DNA of 64,000 nucleotides from an uncultured Pseudomonadota bacterium (GCA_903829815.1 CAIKRR010000025.1:1-64000), one strand, 5' to 3'; positions 1 to 9,371 are shown, counted from the stretch's first letter. Notes: a model not told the origin generated them from the sequence alone. Made by a program: numbers and translations.

Positions 1-80
1 AGGTAGAACCGATGGCGATACGCGACATCAAGGTCCTGGAAACCATCAAGGCAGGCAAGACGATCTTCAAGGCACCGTAG
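1..80 (+). CDS. C-terminal end of an amidohydrolase-like protein (partial)
   Basis: The first 80 bases hold the last 25 codons of a forward reading frame ending in TAG at 78-80. The visible peptide has the pattern MAIRDIKVLETIKAGKTIF, which resembles the closing strand of amidohydrolase-superfamily enzymes of the YtcJ/amidohydrolase-3 group, where a segment ending in a GKxVY-like motif is usual. The catalytic part lies outside the window, so the assignment rests only on this short tail. It converges on the META-domain lipoprotein gene. Confidence 0.45.
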   Translation, partial: VEPMAIRDIKVLETIKAGKTIFKAP

Positions 81-128
81 CGAGGCAGTTCGGGCGCACC
101 ACTCGCACCCGGCCTTGCCTCATGCCTG

Positions 129-593
129 TCAGCGGCGGGCAAACACCAGTGCGCCCTTGGCACCACCGGCCGGATCAATGAACTGCAACTCGCCTGCACG
201 CAGTTCAAACCGATCGACCCGGGCGAGCCGTTCGACAAACCGGGCCTCGGCGACCATGGCCTGCTCGGCGCAGGCCATTCGAGTGAGCACGGCCTTGCCC
301 GGGATGATCCGACCCGGCGAATAACCATCGGTCACTGGCATCACGTATCGATTGCAGCCCGCACGTCCCACCAGACGACCGTCCAGATAGACGAGCGATA
401 TCTCGATACCCTCTCCGACCGGCTCGCCGGACTGCCAGGCAGCGAGTGTCCAGGGCGGTCCCGCCAGCGACTCGAGTGCCGGAAACACCTGCATCGGCGT
501 GCAGGCCCCGAGCGCGCCGATGAGCGCAACAGCACCAACCATGAGCGTTGCAAGAAGGCGCCTGCGAGGCCGGATGTGCAGCGCGTCAATCAC
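129..593 (-). CDS. META/HslJ-domain lipoprotein
   Basis: A 154-residue protein with an N-terminal hydrophobic stretch (about residues 14-30) ending in a lipobox-like LGAC. A META/HslJ-type domain follows: the core GRAGCNRY, a glycine/proline loop, then a TRMAC motif and an acidic-aromatic helix. The family is secreted or outer-membrane anchored and is linked to stress or motility in other bacteria; its molecular role is not settled. The start is GTG, with a GGGAG ribosome site 7 bases upstream, and overlaps the stop of the upstream hydrolase by 8 bases, so the two are probably translated together. Confidence 0.75.
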   Translation of the reverse strand: MIDALHIRPRRRLLATLMVGAVALIGALGACTPMQVFPALESLAGPPWTLAAWQSGEPVGEGIEISLVYLDGRLVGRAGCNRYVMPVTDGYSPGRIIPGKAVLTRMACAEQAMVAEARFVERLARVDRFELRAGELQFIDPAGGAKGALVFARR

Positions 594-1788
594 GGGGCAA
601 CTCCCTCCCGGTGCGGCAATCCATCATCATGATCCGGGACTGCAGTGGACGCCCCTCGAAGCGATCGAGCATCCAGTCGGCGATGTGCGCCCGCACATCG
701 AGGTTATCCGCCACCCCATGCACCTCACCGCGATAGACCATCAGCGTCTTGGGGCCAGCCAGTTCGTGATACAACTTGTAGGTATGTTCGATCGGGCTGA
801 GGTCATCATCCTCACCGGCCACGATGAGTGTGGGGCACTGTATCTTCGCCCCCAGACCTTCCAGCGTCAGCCGGGCGGCAAAGGCGTCAAACGCAGCATC
901 ATCCGTGATGCCGGCCATCCACATGTAGCGATCACGAAACACCGGGATCGCGCGATTGAAGATCGTATCCATGCCATTTTCATGGCAGACGTAGAACCCG
1001 GCCGCCGCCTTGTAACGTGGATCGGCTGCGACAATCTGCGTCAGCCAGAACGACCCCATGCTGATGCCGGTAATGCCGATGCGGTCGTGGTCGATCTCGC
1101 GCCGCGTCAGCAGGAAATCCATTACCGCTCGTCCGGCCGTGATGAAATTGGTTTCGGTGCAGGTAATGCCGCGCGCGATCCGCGCCTCGTTCTGCCCCGG
1201 CCCGTCGAAGGCAAGAACGGCTATCCCGCGCTCGAGAAACTTGTCGGAGGGCTCGGTGACCAGCAGTTCCTTGAAGTTGTCCATGCCGCCGAGAAACACC
1301 ACACAAGGCACCGGGCCGACAGCGCCGGGGGGCAGATGCAGATAGCCCGGCAACGAGGTGCCTTCGAAGGGAATCTCGACCTTCACGATCGGCCGACGTG
1401 CGTGCTCGATGAACCGGGCGAAGCAGGTGTTCTTGCGCTCGCTCAGACGCCGATTGACCGGATCATCATCGGTGTGGATCGGACCCTGAGCCATCGTGTA
1501 GTAGCACGCTGCGGTGAAGTAGTTCTGGCCAGCCGTGATCCGATGGCCTGCCTGCTCGGCCTCGAGCGCCATCGCCTCGCGCTTCTCGCCAATGCGCCGC
1601 ATCTCGCGAGTGATGTCGAGAAAGCGCCGAATCGATCCGCGCACGGCTCGAATATCGCCCGCTCCGTCCATGCCCACTGCGCTCAGACACTCTTCAGTCA
1701 TCGGCCAGTAGAAGTCCGGCCCGCCCGAGCGGATCAGTCGGTCGTAGAGCCACTCCTGTTCACGCATGCGCTGCGTATTGCCTGTCAT
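586..1788 (-). CDS. alpha/beta hydrolase, FrsA/DUF1100-like
   Basis: A 400-residue two-part hydrolase: a helical N-terminal region (about 1-130) and an alpha/beta hydrolase core from about 135. The nucleophile elbow is GISMGS with Ser243; the acidic residue is in the GEDDD segment near 326-330 and the histidine is H357 in EVHG. This layout fits the group of 2,6-dihydropseudooxynicotine hydrolase and related C-C bond hydrolases or esterases. ATG start with GGGAG 7 bases upstream. It sits between a binding protein (27 bases upstream) and the META lipoprotein (overlapping). The substrate cannot be read from the sequence. Confidence 0.75.
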   Translation of the reverse strand: MTGNTQRMREQEWLYDRLIRSGGPDFYWPMTEECLSAVGMDGAGDIRAVRGSIRRFLDITREMRRIGEKREAMALEAEQAGHRITAGQNYFTAACYYTMAQGPIHTDDDPVNRRLSERKNTCFARFIEHARRPIVKVEIPFEGTSLPGYLHLPPGAVGPVPCVVFLGGMDNFKELLVTEPSDKFLERGIAVLAFDGPGQNEARIARGITCTETNFITAGRAVMDFLLTRREIDHDRIGITGISMGSFWLTQIVAADPRYKAAAGFYVCHENGMDTIFNRAIPVFRDRYMWMAGITDDAAFDAFAARLTLEGLGAKIQCPTLIVAGEDDDLSPIEHTYKLYHELAGPKTLMVYRGEVHGVADNLDVRAHIADWMLDRFEGRPLQSRIMMMDCRTGRELPRD

Positions 1789-1815
1789 CGTGCTGCTCCC
1801 TCGCCTGAGCCGGCT

Positions 1816-2811
1816 TCAGTCACCGCTCACCACCAGTCGGTTCATGTCCAGTCCGCCCAAGGGGCGGCCCTGTGAAACCAGTACATTGCGCCAGACATCG
1901 AGTTGCGCTGGGGTGATCCGAAAGTTGTACTCGGGAATCGGCACTCCAGCCACGACCGCCTCGGGCAGACCACTGGCTCGAGCCAGAATGGCGCGCGCCT
2001 CGCGCTCGTCGCTGCGAATGAGCGCCAGCCCGTCCTCGAGCGATGCAACCCAGCGCCGGATGACCGTGCGATTGGCGCGTGCCCATTCGGCGTCGGCGAT
2101 CCAGAAGGGAAAGAGCACCGGATCGGCGATGGACAGGAGCGGCGCACCCAGTGACTTGAAACCACGCTGCAGCATCTGTCCTGCAAACGGCTCGAGCTGC
2201 TCGACCGCATCGACACGCCCGGCCTTCAGCTGATCGGCCATGGCCGGGAACGGCACCTCGACGCCGATGACCTTCGAGGGGTCGCCGCCTTCCTTGCGCA
2301 TCGCATAGAGCACGGCCACATGCATCACCGAGCCGATGCCAGGGCTGGCTACCCGTTTGCCTTCGAGGTCGCGCAGGCTGTTCACCGAACCGTCATTGCG
2401 CACCATGAGCAGGAAGGACTTGTTGGCCGAAGTCTCGAGCGACTCGCCAGCCACAGCCGCCAGATTCAGACCACTGCCGACTGCGTTCAGAAAATCCGGC
2501 GCTGTTGTCGGAACGATGTCGAACTGCTTGCCCAGTGCCTGGGGCAGATTGACGATGTTGGGGAAACGGGTCATCACCACTTCGATGCCGTTCTTCTCGA
2601 AATAGCCCTTCTCCTTGGCCACCAGAAAAGGCAACCAGGTCACCACCGGAATGAAGGCTACCCGCACGGTGGTGCGAGACTGGGCCAGTACCTGCGCCGA
2701 GCAAGTCACCACCAGCGAGGCCAGCACCAGGCAGGCAAGCCGGCGCGCTGCGGCCGAGCACGGGCCCGACGAATGCAGCCTGGATTCAAGCGTCGATACG
2801 AGTCCACTCAT
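1816..2811 (-). CDS. NMT1/SsuA-like ABC substrate-binding protein
   Basis: A 331-residue periplasmic binding protein. Residues about 20-43 form a signal peptide ending at AQS. The mature part has the family opening (AFIPVVTWLPFLVAKEKGYF), the FDIVPTTAPDFLNAVGSG region and a DLEGKRVASPGIGS hinge motif, all typical of NMT1/THI5/SsuA proteins that bring small organic molecules to an ABC importer. No permease or ATPase gene is adjacent. It probably leads the operon with the hydrolase and lipoprotein downstream. The start ATG has GGGAG upstream. Confidence 0.8.
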   Translation of the reverse strand: MSGLVSTLESRLHSSGPCSAAARRLACLVLASLVVTCSAQVLAQSRTTVRVAFIPVVTWLPFLVAKEKGYFEKNGIEVVMTRFPNIVNLPQALGKQFDIVPTTAPDFLNAVGSGLNLAAVAGESLETSANKSFLLMVRNDGSVNSLRDLEGKRVASPGIGSVMHVAVLYAMRKEGGDPSKVIGVEVPFPAMADQLKAGRVDAVEQLEPFAGQMLQRGFKSLGAPLLSIADPVLFPFWIADAEWARANRTVIRRWVASLEDGLALIRSDEREARAILARASGLPEAVVAGVPIPEYNFRITPAQLDVWRNVLVSQGRPLGGLDMNRLVVSGD

Positions 2812-2873
2812 GTTGTCTCCCGCCCAGCTGGCTTCTGAGGTAAGGTCGTGCGGCTGGTGCTAGGCACAATTCT

Positions 2874-3887
2874 ATGTCAACACGGCATCCGATCATGAAA
2901 ATCCGCGCTCGAACAGGCACGGCATGGCTCGCCTTTGCGCTGACCATCGTCACTTTGACACCGCGTGCGCATGGGGACACCTGGCCGGAACGCCCCCTGC
3001 GGCTGGTGGTACCCTTTCCGGCAGGGGGAGCCGTCGATAGTGCGGCTCGCCTGGTAGCGCAGACTCTGGCCGAGCAGGGGGCGCTCCGCGGTCAAGCCCT
3101 GGTGGTAGAGAACCGGGCAGGCGCCAGCGGAAGCATCGGAACCCAGTCGGTGGCCCATGCCACTGCCGATGGACAGACCCTGCTCTTTGCCACTGGCAGC
3201 ACGCATGGCACCAACCCCGCCGTGATGGCGCGCCTGCCCTACGACCCGGTTGCCAGTTTCGCACCGGTGATACTGGTGGCAAGCACCCCGTACCTGCTGC
3301 TTGTGCACCCCTCGATTCCGGCACGCAGCCTCGCCGAGCTGCTGGCACTGGCACGCAAGAACCCGGGCAGACTCAACTATGCCTCGTACGGACCCGGCAG
3401 CAGCAATCACCTGGCCACTGAACTGCTGCGCGCAAGCACCCGCATCGACATCGTGCACGTGCCGTACAAGGGCGGAGCCCCAGCGATCGCAGGACTCGTT
3501 GCCGGCGAGGTGCAACTGCTGCTCGACGTCTGGTCGAGTTCAGGTTCGCACGCAAGTGCCGGTCGCATGCGCCTGCTCGCTGTTGCCTCTTCGCAACGGG
3601 TGCCCTTCGCACCCGAAACCCCCACCTTCATCGAAGCGGGCATGCCCGGCTACCGGGCTGGCACGTTCTACGGCATCTTCGCCCCGGCAGGCACACCGGA
3701 TGCGCGTGTTGCGCTCCTGAATGAAGCGCTGAACCGAGTGCTGGAACAAGCCGACACGCGTGCGCGACTCATCGCGCAGGGCGCAGAGCCCGCCGGTGGC
3801 ACGCCCGAACAACTGGCTACCCGTGTCAGCGAGGAAATTGCTCTCTGGCGCGCGCTGGTGCGAAGCCAAGGCCTCGCGTTCGATTGA
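2874..3887 (+). CDS. TctC/Bug-family tripartite tricarboxylate binding protein
   Basis: A 337-residue protein with a signal peptide (about 1-35, ending in RAHGD) and the family marks in order: WPERPLRLVVPFPAGGAVDS, VVENRAGASGSIG, ADGQTLLFATGS, a PYDP segment, LNYASYGPGSSNHL and VPYKGGAPA. These proteins capture carboxylates in the periplasm. No TctA/TctB membrane genes are present, so it is an orphan receptor. ATG 2874 is used, although ATG 2895 is also possible; neither has a clear ribosome site. Confidence 0.88.
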   Translation: MSTRHPIMKIRARTGTAWLAFALTIVTLTPRAHGDTWPERPLRLVVPFPAGGAVDSAARLVAQTLAEQGALRGQALVVENRAGASGSIGTQSVAHATADGQTLLFATGSTHGTNPAVMARLPYDPVASFAPVILVASTPYLLLVHPSIPARSLAELLALARKNPGRLNYASYGPGSSNHLATELLRASTRIDIVHVPYKGGAPAIAGLVAGEVQLLLDVWSSSGSHASAGRMRLLAVASSQRVPFAPETPTFIEAGMPGYRAGTFYGIFAPAGTPDARVALLNEALNRVLEQADTRARLIAQGAEPAGGTPEQLATRVSEEIALWRALVRSQGLAFD

Positions 3888-3893
3888 CGCTGC

Positions 3894-4502
3894 TCAGCGG
3901 GAGCGCGACACCCGTTCGGCCAGGGTCTGCTGCGGAACGCGCTCGACACGCGACAGATCGTAGCCCTCGCGCGCGGCGACATCCAGTGCCACCTGGTAGG
4001 CCGCTTCGCTGATCTGCGGCGTACGAGCCATCAACCAGAGATAGTCGCGCCGCTCGCGGCCGATCACCGTCACCCCGTAGTCGGGGGTGAGATGAATGAT
4101 GCGGTAATCGGCCTTGATCGGCCAGATGAAACGCATGCCCCAGATGGCATTCGAAACCGGGTCGAGCACGAAGCCCCGCGGGTTGTAGCGCTTGAGCGGT
4201 CCGTCGAAGGCGCCATCATTGAAGGTAAACACCGTGTCGATCGAACCGTCGGGCAATCGGCTGTAGGACTCGATGGCATTGTGGGCGCCCCGCTCGATGA
4301 AGGTCGGGATATTGGCAATGACATACCAGGGGCCCATGAAGCGCTCGATGTCGACATGATCGACCGAACGCATGGCCCGCCCATTCATGGTCTGACAACC
4401 CGACACGCATGCCGTCGCAAGCACCGAAGCGGCACAGGCAAGAAGCATCGCACGCCGGGTTGGGCGGGCGGACCGAGTCGAGCGTTCATGCATAGTCCTC
4501 AT
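3894..4502 (-). CDS. lipocalin-family lipoprotein (Blc-like)
   Basis: Mature part shows the bacterial lipocalin signature: VDIERFMGPWYVIANIPTFIE, then an eight-strand barrel region and the late motifs YLWLMARTP and YDLSRVERVPQ. The N-terminus is a lipoprotein signal ending in a VSGC lipobox, so it is likely anchored in the outer membrane, as Blc is. The frame can be extended to 4622, but that would run into the upstream gene; ATG 4502 has AAGGAG 10 bases upstream and is chosen (ATG 4493 is the alternative). About 202 residues. It probably binds lipids or hydrophobic compounds; the ligand is unknown. Confidence 0.82.
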   Translation of the reverse strand: MRTMHERSTRSARPTRRAMLLACAASVLATACVSGCQTMNGRAMRSVDHVDIERFMGPWYVIANIPTFIERGAHNAIESYSRLPDGSIDTVFTFNDGAFDGPLKRYNPRGFVLDPVSNAIWGMRFIWPIKADYRIIHLTPDYGVTVIGRERRDYLWLMARTPQISEAAYQVALDVAAREGYDLSRVERVPQQTLAERVSRSR

Positions 4503-4561
4503 TCGTTCAACACTCCTTGCTTGACACCTGGGGTGCGAACCGTCAGCGACCGCACACCGCT

Positions 4562-5218
4562 TCACTCCAGACGATAGCGTACCCTGCGGCCCGATGCCGT
4601 AGTCGACTCGAGCGCGAGCCATTCCCCGGTGGCGTCATACCACAGGTCGATAGCCAGTTTGGGTGTCTTCAGTTGATGGCGGCGGGCCGGCACATTCTGG
4701 CCGCGTGACCTGATCGTGTCGGCGCCGATCATGACAAACGAGACATCGGCAATGACGCCGTCCTGCGCGTTGATCAAACGCGGCGCAACCAGCAGTCGCG
4801 GATTCCAGTAGGCGTACGAACGCAAGCAGCCACTGACCAGTTCACTGCCGCCCGTACGCTTCACCCGCACGCTGGGGCCTTCGGAACGCGCATCGACCTC
4901 GGTCACCGTGCCATTGTCATCGGTACGTGCCGTGAGACGCTCGAGACAATCGCCACGCCAGACTTCACTGGCCTGATGCTGGTAGCGGTAGATCTCGAAC
5001 GACAGCAATTTGACGCTGAACCGCGCCTCACTCGAGACCAGACGAGAGTCGCCCTGCTCGGTGAGGGTGAATCGGTGCGTTCCGATCAGATCATCGTCCA
5101 GGTAGACGGCAAACTGCCACTCGCGGGCCTGCGCCAGGCACGGCAGCAGCATCGGCAGTAGCGCGCCGAACGCAAACAGACCGGTCAACCCTGCGCGCTT
5201 GAGTGCCCGTCGAGCCAC
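4562..5218 (-). CDS. secreted DUF6134-like protein
   Basis: About 218 residues from a GTG start at 5218. A signal peptide (basic start, then LTGLFAFGALLPMLLPCLAQA) precedes a beta-rich domain with EWQFAVYLDDDLIGTH and a cysteine pair, resembling the DUF6134 family of unknown function. The frame stays open to 5374, but earlier starts would give a 45-50 residue basic leader before the signal sequence and would collide with the start of the divergent flavin enzyme. The lipocalin gene follows after a 59-base gap. Both are envelope proteins and may be co-transcribed. Confidence 0.6.
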   Translation of the reverse strand: MARRALKRAGLTGLFAFGALLPMLLPCLAQAREWQFAVYLDDDLIGTHRFTLTEQGDSRLVSSEARFSVKLLSFEIYRYQHQASEVWRGDCLERLTARTDDNGTVTEVDARSEGPSVRVKRTGGSELVSGCLRSYAYWNPRLLVAPRLINAQDGVIADVSFVMIGADTIRSRGQNVPARRHQLKTPKLAIDLWYDATGEWLALESTTASGRRVRYRLE

Positions 5219-5336
5219 GTTCAGAACAGTGACCAGAATCCTTCGGACCTGCCACCTGCCTCGAAGCCTGTCCCTGGCACCCTGAGCAGATCGACCCTGT
5301 ATGATCGGTGCAGGACAATCTGACACGATACTCACC

Positions 5337-6797
5337 ATGTGGCGACCCCCGCAGCGAATCAAGTGGTACCCCAAGCCTGGCGCCTGGCCCGACGAGCACG
5401 AGGCGGCACGCAGTACGCTGTTCGCGCCGTTAAGCCACCGTGCCCTTCAGGTACAGAACCGTACCTGGGTTCCAGCCATGGTACCGTGGCGCGCTACCCA
5501 TGAAGGGTTTGTCACACCGGCCAACATCGAGTGGTATGCACGATTTGCGCAAGGTCGACCCGGCGCCATCGTGCTCGAGGCAACCGGTATTCGCGACGTG
5601 CCCAGCGGGCCGCTGCTGCGCATCGGTGATGATCGTTTCATCGAGGGACTGTCGGCCATTGCACGTGCCGTGCGAGAAGCCAGTGACGGCCAGACCCGCC
5701 TCTACATCCAGTTGATCGACTTCCTGTCGATCAGACGCCGCCCCGATCCGCGCAAGTTCATCGAGCGCTTTCTGGCTCTGGGCGCCCACCACCGCAAGGC
5801 ATTGGGCGTGCCCGAGAGCACCGATGATGAAACGGTACGCATGCAACTGCTTGCGCTCGACGAAGCGAACTTGAAGACGGTACTGACGGCACGTGAGTTC
5901 GAATCGCTGCGATATGGCGATCGGGAGCGCGTCATCGACACCCATCTGCGCCATGTCGCCGAACTGCCCCAGGTGCTGCCCGAACTCTTCGCCGCAGCCG
6001 CACGCCGAGCCCGCGAAGCCGGCTTCGACGGTGTTGAACTGCACTACGCCCATGCCTACACCATGGCCTCGTTTCTGTCGGCGCTCAATACACGCACCGA
6101 TGGCTATGGCGGAACACGCGAAAACCGCGTGCGCCTGCCGCTCGAGGTCTACCGTGCGGTACGTGCAGCGGTTGGCGATGACTATGTCGTCGGTTGTCGC
6201 TATCTGGCCGACGAATGCATCGCCCAGGGCAATACGCTCGCAGACACCCCCTTCTTCGGCGTCGAATTCGCACGCGCCGGCATGGACTTCGTGTCGCTTT
6301 CGCGCGGTGGCAAGTTCGACGATGCGAAACAACCGCGCGTTGGAGAGGCAGCCTATCCCTATACCGGCCCGAGTGGCTATGAATGCATGCCGCAGTACAT
6401 CTCCGACGAACAGGGGCCGTTCGGACGCAACGATTCAGCGGCCGGTCAGATCCGCCAGGCCATCAGGGCCGCCGGGCTGACCACACCGGTCATCGTGGCC
6501 GGCGGGGTGTTCGACTTCAGACGCGCTGAAGCCTTGCTCGTCAACGGCACCGCGGACATCATCGGCCTGGCGCGCCAGAGTCTGGCCGATCCGGACTGGT
6601 CGGCCAAGGTACGCGCCGGTCAGGGCGAACACGTTCGCCTGTGCGAATACACCAACTACTGTGAAGCGCTCGACCAGCACCACGAGGTCGTCACCTGCCA
6701 GTTGTGGGACCGAACCGGGCTCGACCAGCCCGGCATCGCCAGGACACCGGACGGCAAGCGCCGACTCACTCCGCCGGCCTGGGTACCGGCAGGATGA
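5337..6797 (+). CDS. NADH:flavin oxidoreductase (Old Yellow Enzyme family)
   Basis: A 486-residue TIM-barrel flavoenzyme. The FMN and substrate motifs are clear: AARRAREAGFDGVELHYAHAYTMASFLS, then NTRTDGYGG and ENR, then VIVAGGVFDF with IGLARQSLADPDW at the phosphate-binding end. It ends in a cysteine-rich tail (C-x5-C-x11-C near the C-terminus), reminiscent of the Fe-S segment of 2,4-dienoyl-CoA-reductase-type members, but it has only three cysteines and no second flavin/NAD domain. A longer start at ATG 5301 is possible; 5337 begins where the family-like sequence begins. Substrate unknown. Confidence 0.82.
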   Translation: MWRPPQRIKWYPKPGAWPDEHEAARSTLFAPLSHRALQVQNRTWVPAMVPWRATHEGFVTPANIEWYARFAQGRPGAIVLEATGIRDVPSGPLLRIGDDRFIEGLSAIARAVREASDGQTRLYIQLIDFLSIRRRPDPRKFIERFLALGAHHRKALGVPESTDDETVRMQLLALDEANLKTVLTAREFESLRYGDRERVIDTHLRHVAELPQVLPELFAAAARRAREAGFDGVELHYAHAYTMASFLSALNTRTDGYGGTRENRVRLPLEVYRAVRAAVGDDYVVGCRYLADECIAQGNTLADTPFFGVEFARAGMDFVSLSRGGKFDDAKQPRVGEAAYPYTGPSGYECMPQYISDEQGPFGRNDSAAGQIRQAIRAAGLTTPVIVAGGVFDFRRAEALLVNGTADIIGLARQSLADPDWSAKVRAGQGEHVRLCEYTNYCEALDQHHEVVTCQLWDRTGLDQPGIARTPDGKRRLTPPAWVPAG

Positions 6798-6819
6798 GGA
6801 GACAGCCTGCCTGGAGCAA

Positions 6820-8037
6820 CTACCATTTCATCGGGCAGGCCGCGGCAAACCCATCGGCGCGATCGGCATAGATGCGGTTGAGCAGTCGATTGGTGATGCG
6901 CCCCTGTGCATCACGGATCACCACACGCAGGTAATAGTCCTGGATCGGCATGTGGTTATTGTTGAAGCGGAACTTGCCCCGCACCGATGAGAACCTTGCC
7001 GCACGCATGGCAGCCCGCAGCGCGTCCTTGTCTTCGATACGACCCTTGGCATCGCGAATGGCGGCGTCATACAACTGGGCTGCATCGTAGGATTGCGCGG
7101 CATACATCGAGGGCAGCCGGTTGTAGGCTTTCTGGAACTCGGACACGAAGCGCTGATTGGCCGGGTTGTCCATATCGTGTGCCCACTCGGTCGAATTGAT
7201 CACCCCCAGCAGGGTTTCTCCGGTACCGCGCAGCGTGTCCTCATCGGCGGTGAAGCCGGGCACGAAGAGTTGGACGTCGCGGGACAAGCCCGAGGCGCTG
7301 TACTGTTTCAGGAAGTTGATGCCCATGCCACCGGGCAGGAAGACAAAGATGGCATCCGGTTTCAGCGTGCGGATCTGGGAGATCTCGGCGGCATAGTCGA
7401 CCTGCCCCATGCGCGAGTAGATTTCCTCGAAACGCCCCTTGAAGGTGCGCTTGAAACCGGCCAGCGTCTCGCGACCACCGACATAACCGGGGGCCAGTCC
7501 AACCACGTACTTGTAGCCACGCTCCTGCACGTGCTGGCCCATCGCTGCCGGTGGCTCCTCGTTTTGCCAGGACGTGGAAAAGAAGAAGGGGCTGCAGCGT
7601 TCACCAGCCAGTTCCTGGGGGCCGGTATTCGGACTCACATAAAAGGTGTTCGATTCGGCGATGGTCGGCCAGGCAGGCAGCAGCACACTCGAGAAGATGA
7701 TGCCGGTCAGCAGATCGACACGATCGCGCTTCAGCAGGCGGTCGACCACCTGCTTGCCAGTCTCGGCATTGGCCGCGTCGTCGCCGATGACCAGTTCGGC
7801 CGGCAGGCCACCCAGTCGGCCCCCGTTGAGCTTCAGGAACAACTGGAAGGCATCGCGAATATCCTCGCCGTCAACCGCTGCCGGCCCCGACAGTGTGGTG
7901 ACCATGCCCACCCTGACCCGGTCGGCCGCCTGGGTCGTGGCGGCGCCCAGGGCAAACGCGGCGGCCACCGCTGTCAGCGCGAGCCTGCAGGGGAGACCGA
8001 CAGCACCTGCAGATGCGGCGCGAGCACGAAAGATCAT
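6820..8037 (-). CDS. Liv-type (branched-chain amino acid family) ABC binding protein
   Basis: A 405-residue periplasmic protein. A signal peptide (about 1-37) ends in TTQAAD, followed by RVRVGMVTTLSGPAAVDGED and the two-lobe LivJ/K-like fold. The frame runs upstream to 8190, but ATG 8037 has AAGGAG about 8 bases upstream and starts just before the signal sequence. It is strongly similar along its length to the divergent neighbour at 8154-9371 (shared blocks include LPGGMGINF/MPGGMGINF and DVQLF/DVQLL-PGF). In such bacteria these receptors often carry aromatic acids rather than amino acids. Confidence 0.85.
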   Translation of the reverse strand: MIFRARAASAGAVGLPCRLALTAVAAAFALGAATTQAADRVRVGMVTTLSGPAAVDGEDIRDAFQLFLKLNGGRLGGLPAELVIGDDAANAETGKQVVDRLLKRDRVDLLTGIIFSSVLLPAWPTIAESNTFYVSPNTGPQELAGERCSPFFFSTSWQNEEPPAAMGQHVQERGYKYVVGLAPGYVGGRETLAGFKRTFKGRFEEIYSRMGQVDYAAEISQIRTLKPDAIFVFLPGGMGINFLKQYSASGLSRDVQLFVPGFTADEDTLRGTGETLLGVINSTEWAHDMDNPANQRFVSEFQKAYNRLPSMYAAQSYDAAQLYDAAIRDAKGRIEDKDALRAAMRAARFSSVRGKFRFNNNHMPIQDYYLRVVIRDAQGRITNRLLNRIYADRADGFAAACPMKW

Positions 8038-8153
8038 GGCGACAGCTCCTTGTGGGAATTCTGCCGCCATAGTGCCGCATGGCGGCCGGCACGTCACGCG
8101 GCGTAGAATCGGGTCCGTTGCCGCCCTGACGCGGCTCCAGAAGGGAGACACCC

Positions 8154-9371
8154 ATGAAGTCGATCGACCGCCGCCAGACCGGCCAGGCACGCCTCACACC
8201 ACTGACACGCGCCGTTGCTGCGATCCTCACAACGCTCGCGCTCGCACCGGCGACGACCATGGCGGCCACCTCGATCAAGGTGGGCATGGTCACCACGCTG
8301 TCCGGTCCCAACGGCGTTCCCGGGGTTGAGGTACGCGATGGCTGGAACCTTGCGCTCAAGCATCTGGGCGGCAAGCTGGGCGGCTTGCCAGCCACGACCA
8401 TCATCCGCGATGACCAGTTCAGTCCCGATACCGGGAAACAGGTCGCCGAGCGGCTGCTGCGTCAGGACCGTGTCGACTTCATGACTGGCATCATCTTCTC
8501 GAACATCCTGCTGGCGGTTGCTCCGGCCGTGTTTGAAGTACCGATTCCCTACATCAGCGCCAACGCCGGGCCTTCGCAACTCTCGGGCAAGGATTGCAGC
8601 CCGTGGTTTGCCAGCGCCGCCTGGCAAAACGACGGATACCACGAGGCCGCCGGCAAGTACGCAAGTGATCGGGGATTCAAGTCGGTATTCCTCGTCGCGC
8701 CCAACTACCCGGCGGGCCGTGATGCCCTCACCGGTTTCAAACGTTTCTACAAGGGCAGTATTGCCGATGAGGTCTATCCGCGTCTGGGACAACTGGACTT
8801 TGCCGCAGAGCTGGCACAGATCCGCGCTGCCCGCCCCGATGTGGTCTACAACTTCATGCCCGGAGGCATGGGCATCAACTTCGTCAAGCAGTTCGTCGCC
8901 GCCGGCCTGTCCAAGGACGTGCAACTGCTCGCACCGGGCTTCTCGGCCGACGAGGACATCATTCGTGCAGTCGGCGAGCCGATGCTGGGCCTGTTCAACA
9001 GCGCCCACTGGGCGCATGACATCGATAACGCACAGAACCGCCGTTTCGTCGCCGACTTCGAGGCCGACTATCAGCGTATTCCGAGCGGCTACGCTGCCCA
9101 GGGCTACGACTCGGCGCTGATGATTGATGCGATCGTGCGTCAGGTCAAAGGCCGCATCGAGGATCGCGAAGCGCTCAAGCGGGCGATGCGTACCGTGCGC
9201 TTCAATTCGCTGCGCGGTGAGTTCGCGATCGCCAGCAACGGCTTCCCGATCCAGGACTACTTCCTGCGCGTGATCGGGCGCGATGCCAAGGGCCGCATCA
9301 CCAACAAAACGATCGGCACCATCTTCACCCGCCACGCCGACCCCTATGCCGCCGAGTGCCGGTTGAAGTGA
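8154..9371 (+). CDS. Liv-type ABC binding protein, paralogue of the divergent neighbour
   Basis: A 405-residue protein with a signal peptide ending in TTMAAT and a mature start SIKVGMVTTLSGPNG. The two-lobe periplasmic fold is complete, ending in YAAECRLK, which matches the FAAACPMKW end of the neighbour. ATG start with AAGGGAG upstream. The two genes are divergent with about 116 bases between, which probably holds both promoters. Neither has a permease or ATPase nearby, so they may share a distant transporter or act as sensors. Confidence 0.86.
   Translation: MKSIDRRQTGQARLTPLTRAVAAILTTLALAPATTMAATSIKVGMVTTLSGPNGVPGVEVRDGWNLALKHLGGKLGGLPATTIIRDDQFSPDTGKQVAERLLRQDRVDFMTGIIFSNILLAVAPAVFEVPIPYISANAGPSQLSGKDCSPWFASAAWQNDGYHEAAGKYASDRGFKSVFLVAPNYPAGRDALTGFKRFYKGSIADEVYPRLGQLDFAAELAQIRAARPDVVYNFMPGGMGINFVKQFVAAGLSKDVQLLAPGFSADEDIIRAVGEPMLGLFNSAHWAHDIDNAQNRRFVADFEADYQRIPSGYAAQGYDSALMIDAIVRQVKGRIEDREALKRAMRTVRFNSLRGEFAIASNGFPIQDYFLRVIGRDAKGRITNKTIGTIFTRHADPYAAECRLK

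Noticed and set aside
499-1875. A 458-codon forward frame antisense to the FrsA-like hydrolase
   Set aside because: No recognisable domain. The opposite strand has a complete hydrolase with catalytic residues.
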